15,458 bases of DNA from an uncultured Pseudoxanthomonas sp. (GCA_946886405.1 CAMPIO010000083.1:1-15458), one strand, 5' to 3'; numbered from the stretch's first letter, positions 6,547 through 14,007 are shown. Notes: generated by a model from the letters alone, not told the origin. Numbers and translations are program-made.

Positions 6547-7947
6547 TCAGCGCGTGGCTGTCTGCGACGAGGTGCCGGTGACGTCGATGAAGACGGGGTT
6601 GGAGTAGAACCACAGGTCCTGCCAAGGATCCTCGCCGGGCACATCCGCCAGCGCCGTCGCCTCGTGCGTGTTGCTGCCACGCGCGCGCACGAATGCGCCG
6701 CGCGCGGGCACCGGCACCTCCCACGTGGCGACGAGCCAGTCGCCGTCGCGATGCCAGGTGTCCGCGCCCCAACGGCGCGTCTGCATGACCGGGATGCCGT
6801 CGTCGCCGGGCGTACCGACGATCAACTCCATCTGCGTCAGCAGGGGGCGTTGGCCATGGGCATTCGGGGTTACCGGTTGCCGTACGCGCAGGTCGATACG
6901 CATCGTGGTGGCCGTCGGGAGCACCAGCGTGTCGCCCAGGGTTGCGACGTGTGCAGTGCCGTCGGTGCTGCGCACCGTCAGTTCCAGTGCATCGATCAGG
7001 TCGCCGGTGACGGCGAACATGCGGCCCTCGCGCAGGCCGTCGAGGATGTCGCCGGCATCGCGCCGTGCCCACACGTAGGTCTTGCTGTATTCGCCCGGAT
7101 CGTAGTCGCGTCCGCCGTCGCGCAGGTTGTGGTGCGAGTCGGAGGTGGCGGTGATCCAGAAACGACGGCCCTCCGCGAGCAAGGTGTCCCACACGCCGCC
7201 CACCTGCGTGGTCATCTGGTCGAAGCCGCCGAACGTCGGCGCGGCGGCGTTGCGGTACAGGCCGCGCTCGGTGCGCGTGGCCTGGTGGCCGGGCGCGCCT
7301 TCCATGCCCACCAGGACCTGCGGCGCGGCGTCATGCCAGGCGCGCAGTTCGGCCGGTTCCACCTCGCCCCACTGGCCCAAGCCGGTGGCGGTGCGCGAGG
7401 GGTGGTTGACGAACATCAGCGGCGGCGCGGGCAGGGTGCGCATGTGCACCAGCGCATCGAGCATGGTTTGCGTGTCGTCGCGCTGCACACCGTCGGTGGG
7501 TTCGTTGCGGCTGAAGCGGCGTTCGATCTCGACCAGTTGATCGCGCTCGCGCGGGCCCGGAGCGATGATCAGCGAGGCGTGTTCGGCGGCCGGTACGTCG
7601 AACTCCATGCCGTTGAACTGGATCAGCGCCGGTACGTCCCTGCGCGCCTGTTCCAGCGCGGGCCAGGCGTGGTCGCGGGTCACGGCGGAGTGACCGGGGC
7701 CGCCATGATCGGTATGCACCATCCAGGTGAGGCCGAACGCCAGCGCCTGCCGTGCGTTGCGGCTGCGCGTGTACGGCGAATCGCCACCGCGGATGGGCGT
7801 GGGCGGTGAGGTACTGCGATCCCAGTCCACGCTCCACTCGCTGTGCACGTGGTGGTCGCCGGCTTGCCAACCGCGACCGGAGTGGGGATCGGTGGCGCAG
7901 GCGGAAAGGACGAGGGCCGACAGGGCCGGCAGGAAGAGGAAGCGCAT
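6547..7947 (-). CDS. PHP-domain (CehA/McbA-like) metallohydrolase lipoprotein
   Basis: This 466-residue protein has a lipoprotein signal peptide with lipobox LSAC (acylated C17). It should therefore be anchored at a membrane facing the periplasm or the cell surface. The PHP metal-binding motifs are visible: HVH (H33, H35), HTDHGG (H78, D80, H81), GMEFD (E115), NHPSR (H182) and SDSHH (D270, H272). These fit the polymerase-and-histidinol-phosphatase fold and its CehA/McbA branch, which hydrolyses phosphoesters or carbamate-like esters; the actual substrate is unknown. The C-terminal 150 residues look like a beta-rich appendage. GAGGA precedes ATG 7947 closely. It follows the TonB-dependent receptor by 94 bp on the same strand, suggesting it acts on the receptor's ligand. 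Confidence 0.9.
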   Translation of the reverse strand: MRFLFLPALSALVLSACATDPHSGRGWQAGDHHVHSEWSVDWDRSTSPPTPIRGGDSPYTRSRNARQALAFGLTWMVHTDHGGPGHSAVTRDHAWPALEQARRDVPALIQFNGMEFDVPAAEHASLIIAPGPRERDQLVEIERRFSRNEPTDGVQRDDTQTMLDALVHMRTLPAPPLMFVNHPSRTATGLGQWGEVEPAELRAWHDAAPQVLVGMEGAPGHQATRTERGLYRNAAAPTFGGFDQMTTQVGGVWDTLLAEGRRFWITATSDSHHNLRDGGRDYDPGEYSKTYVWARRDAGDILDGLREGRMFAVTGDLIDALELTVRSTDGTAHVATLGDTLVLPTATTMRIDLRVRQPVTPNAHGQRPLLTQMELIVGTPGDDGIPVMQTRRWGADTWHRDGDWLVATWEVPVPARGAFVRARGSNTHEATALADVPGEDPWQDLWFYSNPVFIDVTGTSSQTATR

Positions 7948-7970
7948 CGAAGTCCTCGCGAAGCAGGATG

Positions 7971-8035
7971 CCGCCGCGGTATGCGGCGGTATCGCGGGAA
8001 GAAGAAGCGCGCCGCGGGCATACCCCGCGGCGCGC
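7971..8035 (-). terminator. Tandem stem-loops between receptor and PHP genes
   Basis: The main hairpin is a perfect 12-bp stem (GCGCGCCGCGGG, 8007-8018, with 8024-8035) and a 5-nt loop. On the minus strand TTCTTCTTCC follows. A second 7-bp hairpin (CCGCCGC 7971-7977 with 7983-7989) lies between it and the PHP gene. Because the downstream gene is codirectional and close, this probably attenuates rather than fully stops transcription. Confidence 0.6.
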
Positions 8036-8041
8036 AGGTAC

Positions 8042-11000
8042 TCAGAAGTCCGCGCGCAGGCCCAGGCTGATGCGGCGGCCCGACTTCTCGTACATCGTCG
8101 GGAACGACGGGTCCATGGTGTAGCCGCTGGTCACTTCGTCCGTCAGGTTGATGCCCTTCAGGCTCAGCTTCAGGTGGTCGCTGATGCGGTAGCCGATCGA
8201 TACGTCCAGCTGGCCGTAGGCGTCGCGCCAGATCGGGTACATGTTGTAGCCGATCGACTCCACGTACTCGTCCTTGTGGTTGTACGACACGCGCGCTTCG
8301 AAGTGCTGGTTCTCGTAGTAGGCGGTCAGGTTCCAGGTCTTCTCCGCCAGGCCCGGCATCGGCGTGCGGATGCCCAGGTCGGATTCGCCGGCCAGCGAAC
8401 TGTCCAGCATCGTGTAGTTGGCATTGATGCCGAAGCCGTCCAGGGATGCGTGCAGCGCGGACAGCGGGAGGTTGGCGATCAGCTCGATGCCGTCCACGTC
8501 GTACGAGCCGTCGGCGTTCACCGGCTGGTAGACGTCGAAGTCGTAGTAGCCGTTGAGCGTGCCGTTGGCGTTGTAGACGGCCACGTCCTCGACCACGCCG
8601 GTCAGCGCGTTCACCACCACGCCGTCGATCTTCTTGCGGAAGTACGACGCCGCCAGCAGGCCGCCGTTGTCCAGGTACTTCTCCAGGCCGATTTCCCACT
8701 GTTTGGCGTAGGTGGGCTTCAGGTCCGGGTTGCCGTCGGTGAAGCGGAACGAGCTCCAGCTGGCGGTGCGTTTGTAGGCCACGTCGGTCAGTGCCGGACG
8801 GATCAGCGTCTCGGAGCCGGCGGCGCGCAGCAGCAGGCCGTCGGCGAGTTCGGCGGTCAGGTTGAAGCTGGGCAGTACATCGGTGTAGCCGCCGTCGCTC
8901 GACACCGGCGTGTCGGTATAGCCGGTGCTGCCGTCCGGGTTCTGTACCGGGTGGTAGCCGAACGACACCACCGAGGTGTCGACGTAGCGCGCGCCTGCGT
9001 TCACCGTGACCGGCACACGACCAAGGGTGAAGTCGACGTTGGCCATCGCGTACAGCGCGGCGACCTCTTCGTCCACGCGGTAGTACTGCGCGTCGTCGAA
9101 CGGCGTGGCGAAACCGGGATAGCGGAAGTAGCCGCGGGCGAAGTCGTTGGAGACCTGCTGCCAGTCGAGGTCCTTCACGCTGTAGGCACCGCCGGGGACA
9201 ATGTCGCCGATCCCCTGCAGCGGGCTGTCGGCGAGCGTGCGTGTGTTGACCCACGACGTGTCGCCGGGGCCTGGACCGGTGATCTTGAGTTCGCCGTACT
9301 GGCGCTCCTTGCTGCGGTCGGTGTAGCGGCCGCCGAACTGCACGCTGCGCAGCGCAGGCAGGAACGGCAGGTCGAGCTTGCGGGTGACGTCGAGCTTGGC
9401 GGCGTACTTGTCGTCGTCGATCTTCTCCAGCGTGGTTTCATACGCCTCGAACAGGTAGCGCTCGGGCGAGGCATACATGTCGAAGCCGGCGGAACTCGCA
9501 CTGGGAATGGTCTCGCCGCTGCGGCCGGTCCAGCGCGTGCGCGACGGCGCGTAGGCGACGTGCTTCAGGTTGGAATAGTCCAGCGTCTTCTCCGCACCGG
9601 AGTAGCCGGCCATCGCTTCCACGTCCCACAGATCGTTGTTCCAGTCCAGCGCCAGGCTGTACTGGCCGTAGTCGGTCTTGTTGATGCGCTCCTTGCTGAG
9701 GAACTCATGCTGGGTGGCGGTATAGGACACGTCGCGCAGCACCAGCATGCCGTACTCGGACAGGGTGGTGTCGTCGTACTCGTGGATCGTTTCCAGCGTG
9801 CTGCGGCTGGAGGCGGAGTAGGCGGCGGCGTCGTATTCGTCTTCGGTCGTGTCGTAGCCACCCACCATCGCGTCGAACGTCAGGCTGAAGGTGCTGCTGG
9901 GCCGGTACTGCAGCGAGGCGGTGGCGCCCCACTTCTCCTGGTCGTTGAGGTAGACGCGGTCGCCGACCTTGTCCTGGAAGATGATCAGGTTGCTCTCGGC
10001 GGTATTGGCGCGGTTGTTGATCACCCAGTCGGTATCGCGCTCGATCACCGCCTCGGCCTGCGAGCCGCGCGTGCCGGAGGCGCCCAGGAAGCGCGACATC
10101 GGGCGGAAGTTGATGCCCGAGGTGGAGTCGGTGCGGTTGGTGCGTTCAGCGTGCGAGAACGACACCAGTGCGCCCCAGTCGCCCCAGGTGTCACTGGCGA
10201 GGAAGGCGAACTTGGGATCCGTCTCTTCGGAGATCGAGTTGTGCGCGCCCTCGGCGGAGAACACCAGCTTGCGATCGCTGTAGTCGAACGGCCGCGCCGT
10301 GGAGATCTTCACCGAGCCGGCGATGCCGCCTTCCTCGTCGGCCGCCGTCGGCGACTTCTGCACGGTGACCTGCTGGATGATCTCCGAGGCGAACAGGTCG
10401 AACTCCACATCGCGCCCGCCGCTGCCGGAGGCGGTGGCCAGGTCGTTGATGGAGACATGGGTGTATTCGGAAGGCAGGCCGCGCACGTTGACCTTGCTGC
10501 CCATGCCCTTGTTGCGCTCGATGGTCACGCCGGGCATGCGCTGCAGCGCTTCGGCGAGGTTCTGCTCGGGAAAGTCCGCCACGTCGGTGGCGACGATGGA
10601 ATCTGAGAAGCCGACGTTGTAGCGCTTGATGTCGACCGCCTGTTCCAGGCTGCGGCTGTAGCTGCCGACCACGGTGACGCTTTCCAGATCCTGCGCGTCC
10701 ACCGCCTGCGCGCTCGGCGTCGATACGGGGTCTGCAGCGGCCGGCGAGGGCGTGGCCGACGGGACGGGCGTCGCGGAGGTGTCGGCTTCGATGGTGACGG
10801 TGCTGGTGTTGAGGTAGCGGTAGCGCAGGCCGGTGCCCTGCAGCAACTGCGCCAGCGCCTGGTCCGACGACAGGCCGGCGGGCACGGCGCGCGTGCGGGG
10901 ATTGCCGGCCTGCGCGGTGTAGACGAACTGCAGGCCGGTCTGGCGCGAGAGTGCATTGAGTGCGCTGTCGAGCGATTGCGGCGGGATGGCGTCGGTCGCG

Positions 11001-11080
11001 ATGGTCGCCTGCTGGGCGGCGACGTTGGCGGTCGCGGCCTGCAGGGCAAGCGCGATGGAAAGAGCGAGGATTCGGCGCAT
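8042..11080 (-). CDS. TonB-dependent receptor with STN signalling domain (Xanthomonas/Caulobacter type)
   Basis: This 1012-residue outer-membrane receptor imports a ligand using TonB/proton-motive energy and can signal inward. The parts in order are a signal peptide (1-23, ending VAAQQ), an STN domain (about 31-98, PQSLDSALNALSRQTG...), and an Ala/Pro/Thr/Ser linker (100-130). Then come a TonB-box-like LESVTVVGS (132-140), a plug (about 145-300, with NVRGLPSEYTHVSIND and QKSPTAADEEGGIAGSV) and a beta-barrel ending RISLGLRADF with the expected C-terminal Phe. The plug motifs match the TonB-Xanth-Caul family, often associated with carbohydrates or other complex nutrients. ATG 11080 is chosen because the signal peptide begins there; the longer frame to 11263 overlaps fecR. 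It lies 121 bp after FecR, with an AT-rich candidate promoter in the gap. The ligand is not identifiable. Confidence 0.93.
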   Translation of the reverse strand: MRRILALSIALALQAATANVAAQQATIATDAIPPQSLDSALNALSRQTGLQFVYTAQAGNPRTRAVPAGLSSDQALAQLLQGTGLRYRYLNTSTVTIEADTSATPVPSATPSPAAADPVSTPSAQAVDAQDLESVTVVGSYSRSLEQAVDIKRYNVGFSDSIVATDVADFPEQNLAEALQRMPGVTIERNKGMGSKVNVRGLPSEYTHVSINDLATASGSGGRDVEFDLFASEIIQQVTVQKSPTAADEEGGIAGSVKISTARPFDYSDRKLVFSAEGAHNSISEETDPKFAFLASDTWGDWGALVSFSHAERTNRTDSTSGINFRPMSRFLGASGTRGSQAEAVIERDTDWVINNRANTAESNLIIFQDKVGDRVYLNDQEKWGATASLQYRPSSTFSLTFDAMVGGYDTTEDEYDAAAYSASSRSTLETIHEYDDTTLSEYGMLVLRDVSYTATQHEFLSKERINKTDYGQYSLALDWNNDLWDVEAMAGYSGAEKTLDYSNLKHVAYAPSRTRWTGRSGETIPSASSAGFDMYASPERYLFEAYETTLEKIDDDKYAAKLDVTRKLDLPFLPALRSVQFGGRYTDRSKERQYGELKITGPGPGDTSWVNTRTLADSPLQGIGDIVPGGAYSVKDLDWQQVSNDFARGYFRYPGFATPFDDAQYYRVDEEVAALYAMANVDFTLGRVPVTVNAGARYVDTSVVSFGYHPVQNPDGSTGYTDTPVSSDGGYTDVLPSFNLTAELADGLLLRAAGSETLIRPALTDVAYKRTASWSSFRFTDGNPDLKPTYAKQWEIGLEKYLDNGGLLAASYFRKKIDGVVVNALTGVVEDVAVYNANGTLNGYYDFDVYQPVNADGSYDVDGIELIANLPLSALHASLDGFGINANYTMLDSSLAGESDLGIRTPMPGLAEKTWNLTAYYENQHFEARVSYNHKDEYVESIGYNMYPIWRDAYGQLDVSIGYRISDHLKLSLKGINLTDEVTSGYTMDPSFPTMYEKSGRRISLGLRADF

Positions 11081-11167
11081 CGTGGGATCCGGGTGGAGTG
11101 GGGTGGTGGCGCGTGATCGCTCGCGCGCACCTCCACTACGAGGGCGCACGGCGGCGATCGGGCACCC

Positions 11168-11191
11168 TTTTCTCCGTGAATTTTTTCTTAC
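11168..11191 (-). promoter_or_regulatory. AT-rich candidate promoter element of the receptor gene
   Basis: In the FecR-receptor gap, the minus strand reads GTAAGAAAAAATTCACGG followed by AGAAAAGGG. This is a sharp AT-rich island in a very GC-rich background, about 90-110 bp before the receptor start. The position fits a promoter or activator site for the linked ECF sigma factor, but no consensus is known to me that would prove it. Confidence 0.4.
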
Positions 11192-11201
11192 AGCGCCCGG
11201 A

Positions 11202-12233
11202 TCACCACGGGCCGTGCGCGGGCACGCGGCGCGAACGCACGCGGATCTCGCGCGCATCGGCACTCACGGCGAGCGTGGGTTGTTCGTCGAGAAAAGCGCG
11301 CAGCGAGGCAAGATCGTCCGCGCGCAGGTTGCCGGTCAGGCGCAGCGCGCCGGCTTCGCTGTCGTCCACGCGCAGGCGCACGGTGTTCATGCGGTTGAAG
11401 CGGTCGGCGATGTCGCGCAGTGGTTCGTCACGGAACACGACGCGCCGTTGCCACCATGCCGTCATGGCCGCGACATCTTCCTGCACCACACTGACGTGGT
11501 GATCGGCATAGGCCACGCGCGCGGACTGTCCGGCGGAAAGGTCGGCGAGCAGCCGTCCCTTGCCCGCGCGGTCGATCACGTGGATGCGGCCCTCGGCCAC
11601 GCCGAAGCGCGCCTGGTCGCGCTGCAGCGATACGTCGAAGGTGGTGCCGATGTCGCGCACTTCCAGTCCGGCCGCATGCACAGTGAACGGGCGGCGATCC
11701 GCGGCGACCACGAAACTCGCCTGGCCGCGCGCCAGTTCGATGCGCCGGCGCAACAGGCCGACGGTCACGGTGACGTCGCTTTCCGCGTTGAGGTGCATCA
11801 CCGTGCCATCTTCCAGCGTGACCATGCGTGGCACGCCTTGCGCGGCGACGTAGTGGTGCGTCGAAGGCAGCGCCGCATGCACCACGATGCCGATGCCGAG
11901 CAGCAGGACTGCAGCGGTCGCGATGCGCGGCAGGCGCCGCGGCGGCGTGCGCGCGGCGCGTGGACGCGCCGGGCGCAGGGGCAGCGGTACGACGTTGTCG
12001 CGCTCGTCCGGCAGGGCGGCGTCCGCCGGCAGCCCGCGTACGGCATCGCCGATCTCGGCGGCGACGCGGGCGATGGCCAGGTATTCGCGCAGGTGCACGG
12101 GCGAGGCCACCAGCCATGCCATGAAACGCTGCTGGTCGTCCGGGCCCAGCGCGCCCTCGCGCTGCATCACGTGCCAGTGCGCCGCCTCGCGGGTGGCGGC
12201 GGACGCGCCGGGCGGGAACAGGCCGGTGGCCAT
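11202..12233 (-). CDS. FecR-family anti-sigma factor / transmembrane signal transducer
   Basis: This 343-residue inner-membrane protein links the STN receptor to the ECF sigma factor. The N-terminal cytoplasmic part (about 12-62) is the DUF4880/FecR-N region, with the conserved W40 in RFMAWLVASP. One membrane helix spans about 104-121 (IATAAVLLLGIGIVVHAAL). The periplasmic FecR domain (about 130-225) contains VTLEDGTVMHLNAESDV, RRIELARGQASFVV and DIGTTFDV, all typical. The C-terminal segment (about 266-335, PLRDIADRFNRM...LTGNLRADDLASLRAFLDE) is STN-like and is expected to contact the receptor's signalling domain. Its ATG shares one base with the sigma-factor stop (TGATG), implying translational coupling and matched stoichiometry. 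Confidence 0.95.
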   Translation of the reverse strand: MATGLFPPGASAATREAAHWHVMQREGALGPDDQQRFMAWLVASPVHLREYLAIARVAAEIGDAVRGLPADAALPDERDNVVPLPLRPARPRAARTPPRRLPRIATAAVLLLGIGIVVHAALPSTHHYVAAQGVPRMVTLEDGTVMHLNAESDVTVTVGLLRRRIELARGQASFVVAADRRPFTVHAAGLEVRDIGTTFDVSLQRDQARFGVAEGRIHVIDRAGKGRLLADLSAGQSARVAYADHHVSVVQEDVAAMTAWWQRRVVFRDEPLRDIADRFNRMNTVRLRVDDSEAGALRLTGNLRADDLASLRAFLDEQPTLAVSADAREIRVRSRRVPAHGPW

Positions 12234-12778
12234 CACGCGGTCCCCATCGCGCGGCGGCAGACGGCCAGTCCGCGCACCACGTGTTTCTTGACCATGTGCG
12301 GCGACACGCCCAGGCGCTCGCCGATCTGGCGGTAGGTCAGGCCGTCGCGGTACTGCATGACGAGGACGGCGCGCGTGCGCGTGGGCAGCGTCGCGAGCAG
12401 GGCCTGCATGTGCTGCCGGCGCTGGGCGCGCTCGGCCGCGTCCTCCACGCCTTCCGCGTGGGTGACGAGGGCCGCTACCTGCTCGACATCTTCCATGGGC
12501 ACGGGCGTGCGCTGCCGGCGCGCGGCCTGTTCGCGCGCGAGATTGAGCGCCACGGTGAACAGGTAGGCCTCGGGGTTGGCGATCTGCTCGCCCTGGCCCT
12601 GGTGCGCACGCAACAGGCGCAGGTAGGTTTCCTGCACCAGGTCCTCGGCTTCGTCGTTGGCGCCGCGACGGGCAAAGAACCCACGCAGCGCCGGTGTCTG
12701 GTCGGTGAACACGCGGGTGAGTGCGCGCAGCGCGTGTTCGGCCAAGGTCGCGTCCCGCCCCGTCGGAAAGGGCGGCAA
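12233..12778 (-). CDS. ECF RNA polymerase sigma factor, FecI-like
   Basis: This protein is about 181 residues. Sigma region 2 spans about 25-90 (ALRGFFARRGANDEAEDLVQETYLRLL, then NPEAYLFTVALNLAREQ). Region 4 spans about 118-175 (LATLPTRTRAVLVMQYRDGLTYRQIGERLGVSPHMVKKHVVRGL), with the VKKHV helix-turn-helix end typical of FecI-type factors. It should direct transcription of the receptor operon when released or activated by FecR. No in-frame ATG exists at the N-terminus. The coordinates use TTG 12778; TTG 12745 or GTG 12712 are alternatives and none has a clear ribosome binding site. If the Pho-box-like repeat at 12793-12810 is part of the promoter, a downstream start is more likely. It is coupled to fecR by TGATG. 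Confidence 0.9.
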   Translation of the reverse strand: MPPFPTGRDATLAEHALRALTRVFTDQTPALRGFFARRGANDEAEDLVQETYLRLLRAHQGQGEQIANPEAYLFTVALNLAREQAARRQRTPVPMEDVEQVAALVTHAEGVEDAAERAQRRQHMQALLATLPTRTRAVLVMQYRDGLTYRQIGERLGVSPHMVKKHVVRGLAVCRRAMGTA

Positions 12779-12792
12779 GGTACGTGGTGAGG

Positions 12793-12810
12793 ATGACGGT
12801 TCGGTGACAC
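12793..12810 (-). promoter_or_regulatory. PhoB-box-like direct repeat upstream of the sigma gene
   Basis: The minus strand reads GTGTCAC-CGAA-CCGTCAT, two heptamers spaced 11 bp apart. Against the PHO-box half-site CTGTCAT they match at 5/7 and 6/7. A TACCTT (12782-12777) lies 10 nt downstream, where a -10 box would be for a PhoB-activated promoter. It lies in the 42-bp gap between the 72-residue ORF and the sigma gene. Chance similarity or another regulator remains possible. Confidence 0.35.
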
Positions 12811-12820
12811 GCGCCGGACA

Positions 12821-13039
12821 TCAGAGGCGGCTGACGCTGCGCAGACGTATCGCGCCGGCGGCCACGCCCTGCTGTGCCGCGGCGAGCGTGCGCAGTGCCT
12901 GCACGACCGTGCCCGGCGTCGTGCACGCCAGCGTCGCCTGGCCCCAGGCGATGCATTGGCCGGCGTCGTAGACCTCGTAGTCGGCGAAATAGTGGCGCGT
13001 CTTCGTGGCGTTGACCGGGTCAGGTGCCGACGTGCACAT
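12821..13039 (-). CDS. Small hypothetical protein overlapping the AroQ-like gene
   Basis: This is a 72-residue product of unrecognised family. After a polar start it has a compact pattern, RHYFADYEVYDAGQCIAWGQATLAC, that looks like two or three beta strands, followed by a helix (TVVQALRTLAAAQQ) and a closing strand (AIRLRSVSRL). This is plausible for a small alpha/beta domain. The ATG at 13039 lies inside the 3' end of the AroQ-like gene (20-bp overlap, different frame), which suggests translational coupling. The open frame extends upstream to 13246, but that part is only a shadow of the AroQ-like gene. It is followed by 42 bp and then the sigma-factor frame. Confidence 0.55.
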   Translation of the reverse strand: MCTSAPDPVNATKTRHYFADYEVYDAGQCIAWGQATLACTTPGTVVQALRTLAAAQQGVAAGAIRLRSVSRL

Positions 13040-13460
13040 CGCACTCGCATTCCGCGTAGCCAAGCTGCTCCAGTGCGATCTCCAATGCCAGGGCGTAGCT
13101 GCGCGCGCCGTAGCCGTCGACCACCGCGAGACGGCGGCCGGCGGTGGCGGGCAGGCTGCCTTCATCGAGGTCGTCATGCACTTCCACGTAGGGATGGGCG
13201 AGGCCCTGCACGGCACGCTGCAGCAGCGGATGCTCGGTGAGCGCACCGGGGTCGAGCAGGGTGGCGCGCACCCCCCATTCGTTCGCCAGGCGCAGCGCGG
13301 TCAGCACGTCCGTGATGGAGCCGCAACTGCGCACGGCCAGCGTCTGGCCTGCGCAACCGGCCCGCTGCACCAGCGCGCCGAGCACCGACGGTGGCAGAGG
13401 ACGCGCTGGCGAGGCGAGGGTGTCGTGGCGCTCGGGGCCACGGATGACGAGGATTGACAT
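13020..13460 (-). CDS. Degenerate type II 3-dehydroquinase-like protein (paralog B)
   Basis: This 146-residue protein has the size of type II 3-dehydroquinate dehydratase (AroQ) and its pattern along the whole length. It opens with ILVIRGPE (compare ILVLNGPN). Later come LLDPGALTEHPLLQRAV (68-84, compare INPGAYTHTSVALRDA), PYVEVHDD (90-97, compare VEVHLSN with catalytic His, here H95) and VDGYGARSYALALEIAL (114-130, compare GxGxxGYxLAL). However, the GPN asparagine, the N-terminal Arg/Tyr catalytic loop, the NPGA asparagine (D70) and the PGAYTH histidine (E76) are changed. It is thus unlikely to be a working dehydroquinase. ATG 13460 has GGAG 6 nt upstream and follows paralog A's stop by 13 nt. 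Fold assignment is by eye; the function is unknown. Confidence 0.72.
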   Translation of the reverse strand: MSILVIRGPERHDTLASPARPLPPSVLGALVQRAGCAGQTLAVRSCGSITDVLTALRLANEWGVRATLLDPGALTEHPLLQRAVQGLAHPYVEVHDDLDEGSLPATAGRRLAVVDGYGARSYALALEIALEQLGYAECECDVHVGT

Positions 13461-13473
13461 GAGAGGCTCCGGC

Positions 13474-13914
13474 TCAGGCATGGAAGGGCTCCGCGGCGTT
13501 CGCGTGGTCCACGCGGCGCAGCGCGATGTCGAGCGCCAATGCGTACGCACGCGGCAGGTCGTCCCGCAGGATTACGGTGACCAGCGGCGCGTGCTGCGGG
13601 TGCACGCGTGGCTCCAGCGCATGCGCGGCGTCGTCGTGCACTTCGATGTAGGGCGACGCCAGGCCGTCGAGCGCGTCGCGCAGGGCCCGCGTCTGCGTGA
13701 CGCCGTCGAGCGCAAGGTCGCCGATATCCAGCAGCAGCATGTCGCTGTGCGCGATGTGCGCACGACGCAGGCCGGACAGCAGGTCGCGCATCGTCGCGAA
13801 GGTACGGCAGCGCAGGCGCTGCCCGGCAGCATGCGCGCGTTCGCGCAGCGGAGGGTCGAGGGAGGAGGCGTCGGGAAGCGCGGCATGCGGGCCACGCAGG
13901 ATCAGGATGGACAT
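13474..13914 (-). CDS. Degenerate type II 3-dehydroquinase-like protein (paralog A)
   Basis: This protein is 146 residues, exactly the length of its downstream neighbour, and shares a common pattern with it: MSIL.(I)RGP at the start, LLLDIGDLALDG (60-71), RALRDALDGLASPYIEVHDD (76-95, H93 at the AroQ catalytic His position) and RAYALALDIAL (122-132). It is even further from active AroQ than paralog B: no GPN, no NPGA and no Tyr loop. The start at 13914 is set by homology with paralog B, since the ribosome binding site is weak. Upstream Met codons in frame exist at 13935 and 13953. It heads the run of genes leading to the sigma factor. Its job could be binding rather than catalysis, but that is inference. 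Confidence 0.7.
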   Translation of the reverse strand: MSILILRGPHAALPDASSLDPPLRERAHAAGQRLRCRTFATMRDLLSGLRRAHIAHSDMLLLDIGDLALDGVTQTRALRDALDGLASPYIEVHDDAAHALEPRVHPQHAPLVTVILRDDLPRAYALALDIALRRVDHANAAEPFHA

Positions 13915-14007
13915 GCATCGGGTCGTGGCGCACATCGCGTGCGGTGGAGCCACGATAGGTCCGTGCCGCGTAACGGCTCCATGCGCTTCGGCGCCGGATG
14001 CGTAAAG

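Noticed and set aside
7727..10606. 959-codon open frame on the plus strand
   Set aside because: It is antisense to the receptor and PHP genes, and its product is a low-complexity Val/Gly/Arg/Ala-rich sequence with no motifs. Long antisense frames are expected at this GC content.
10956..12335. 459-codon plus-strand open frame
   Set aside because: It is antisense to fecR and the start of the receptor gene; the product has no domain pattern.
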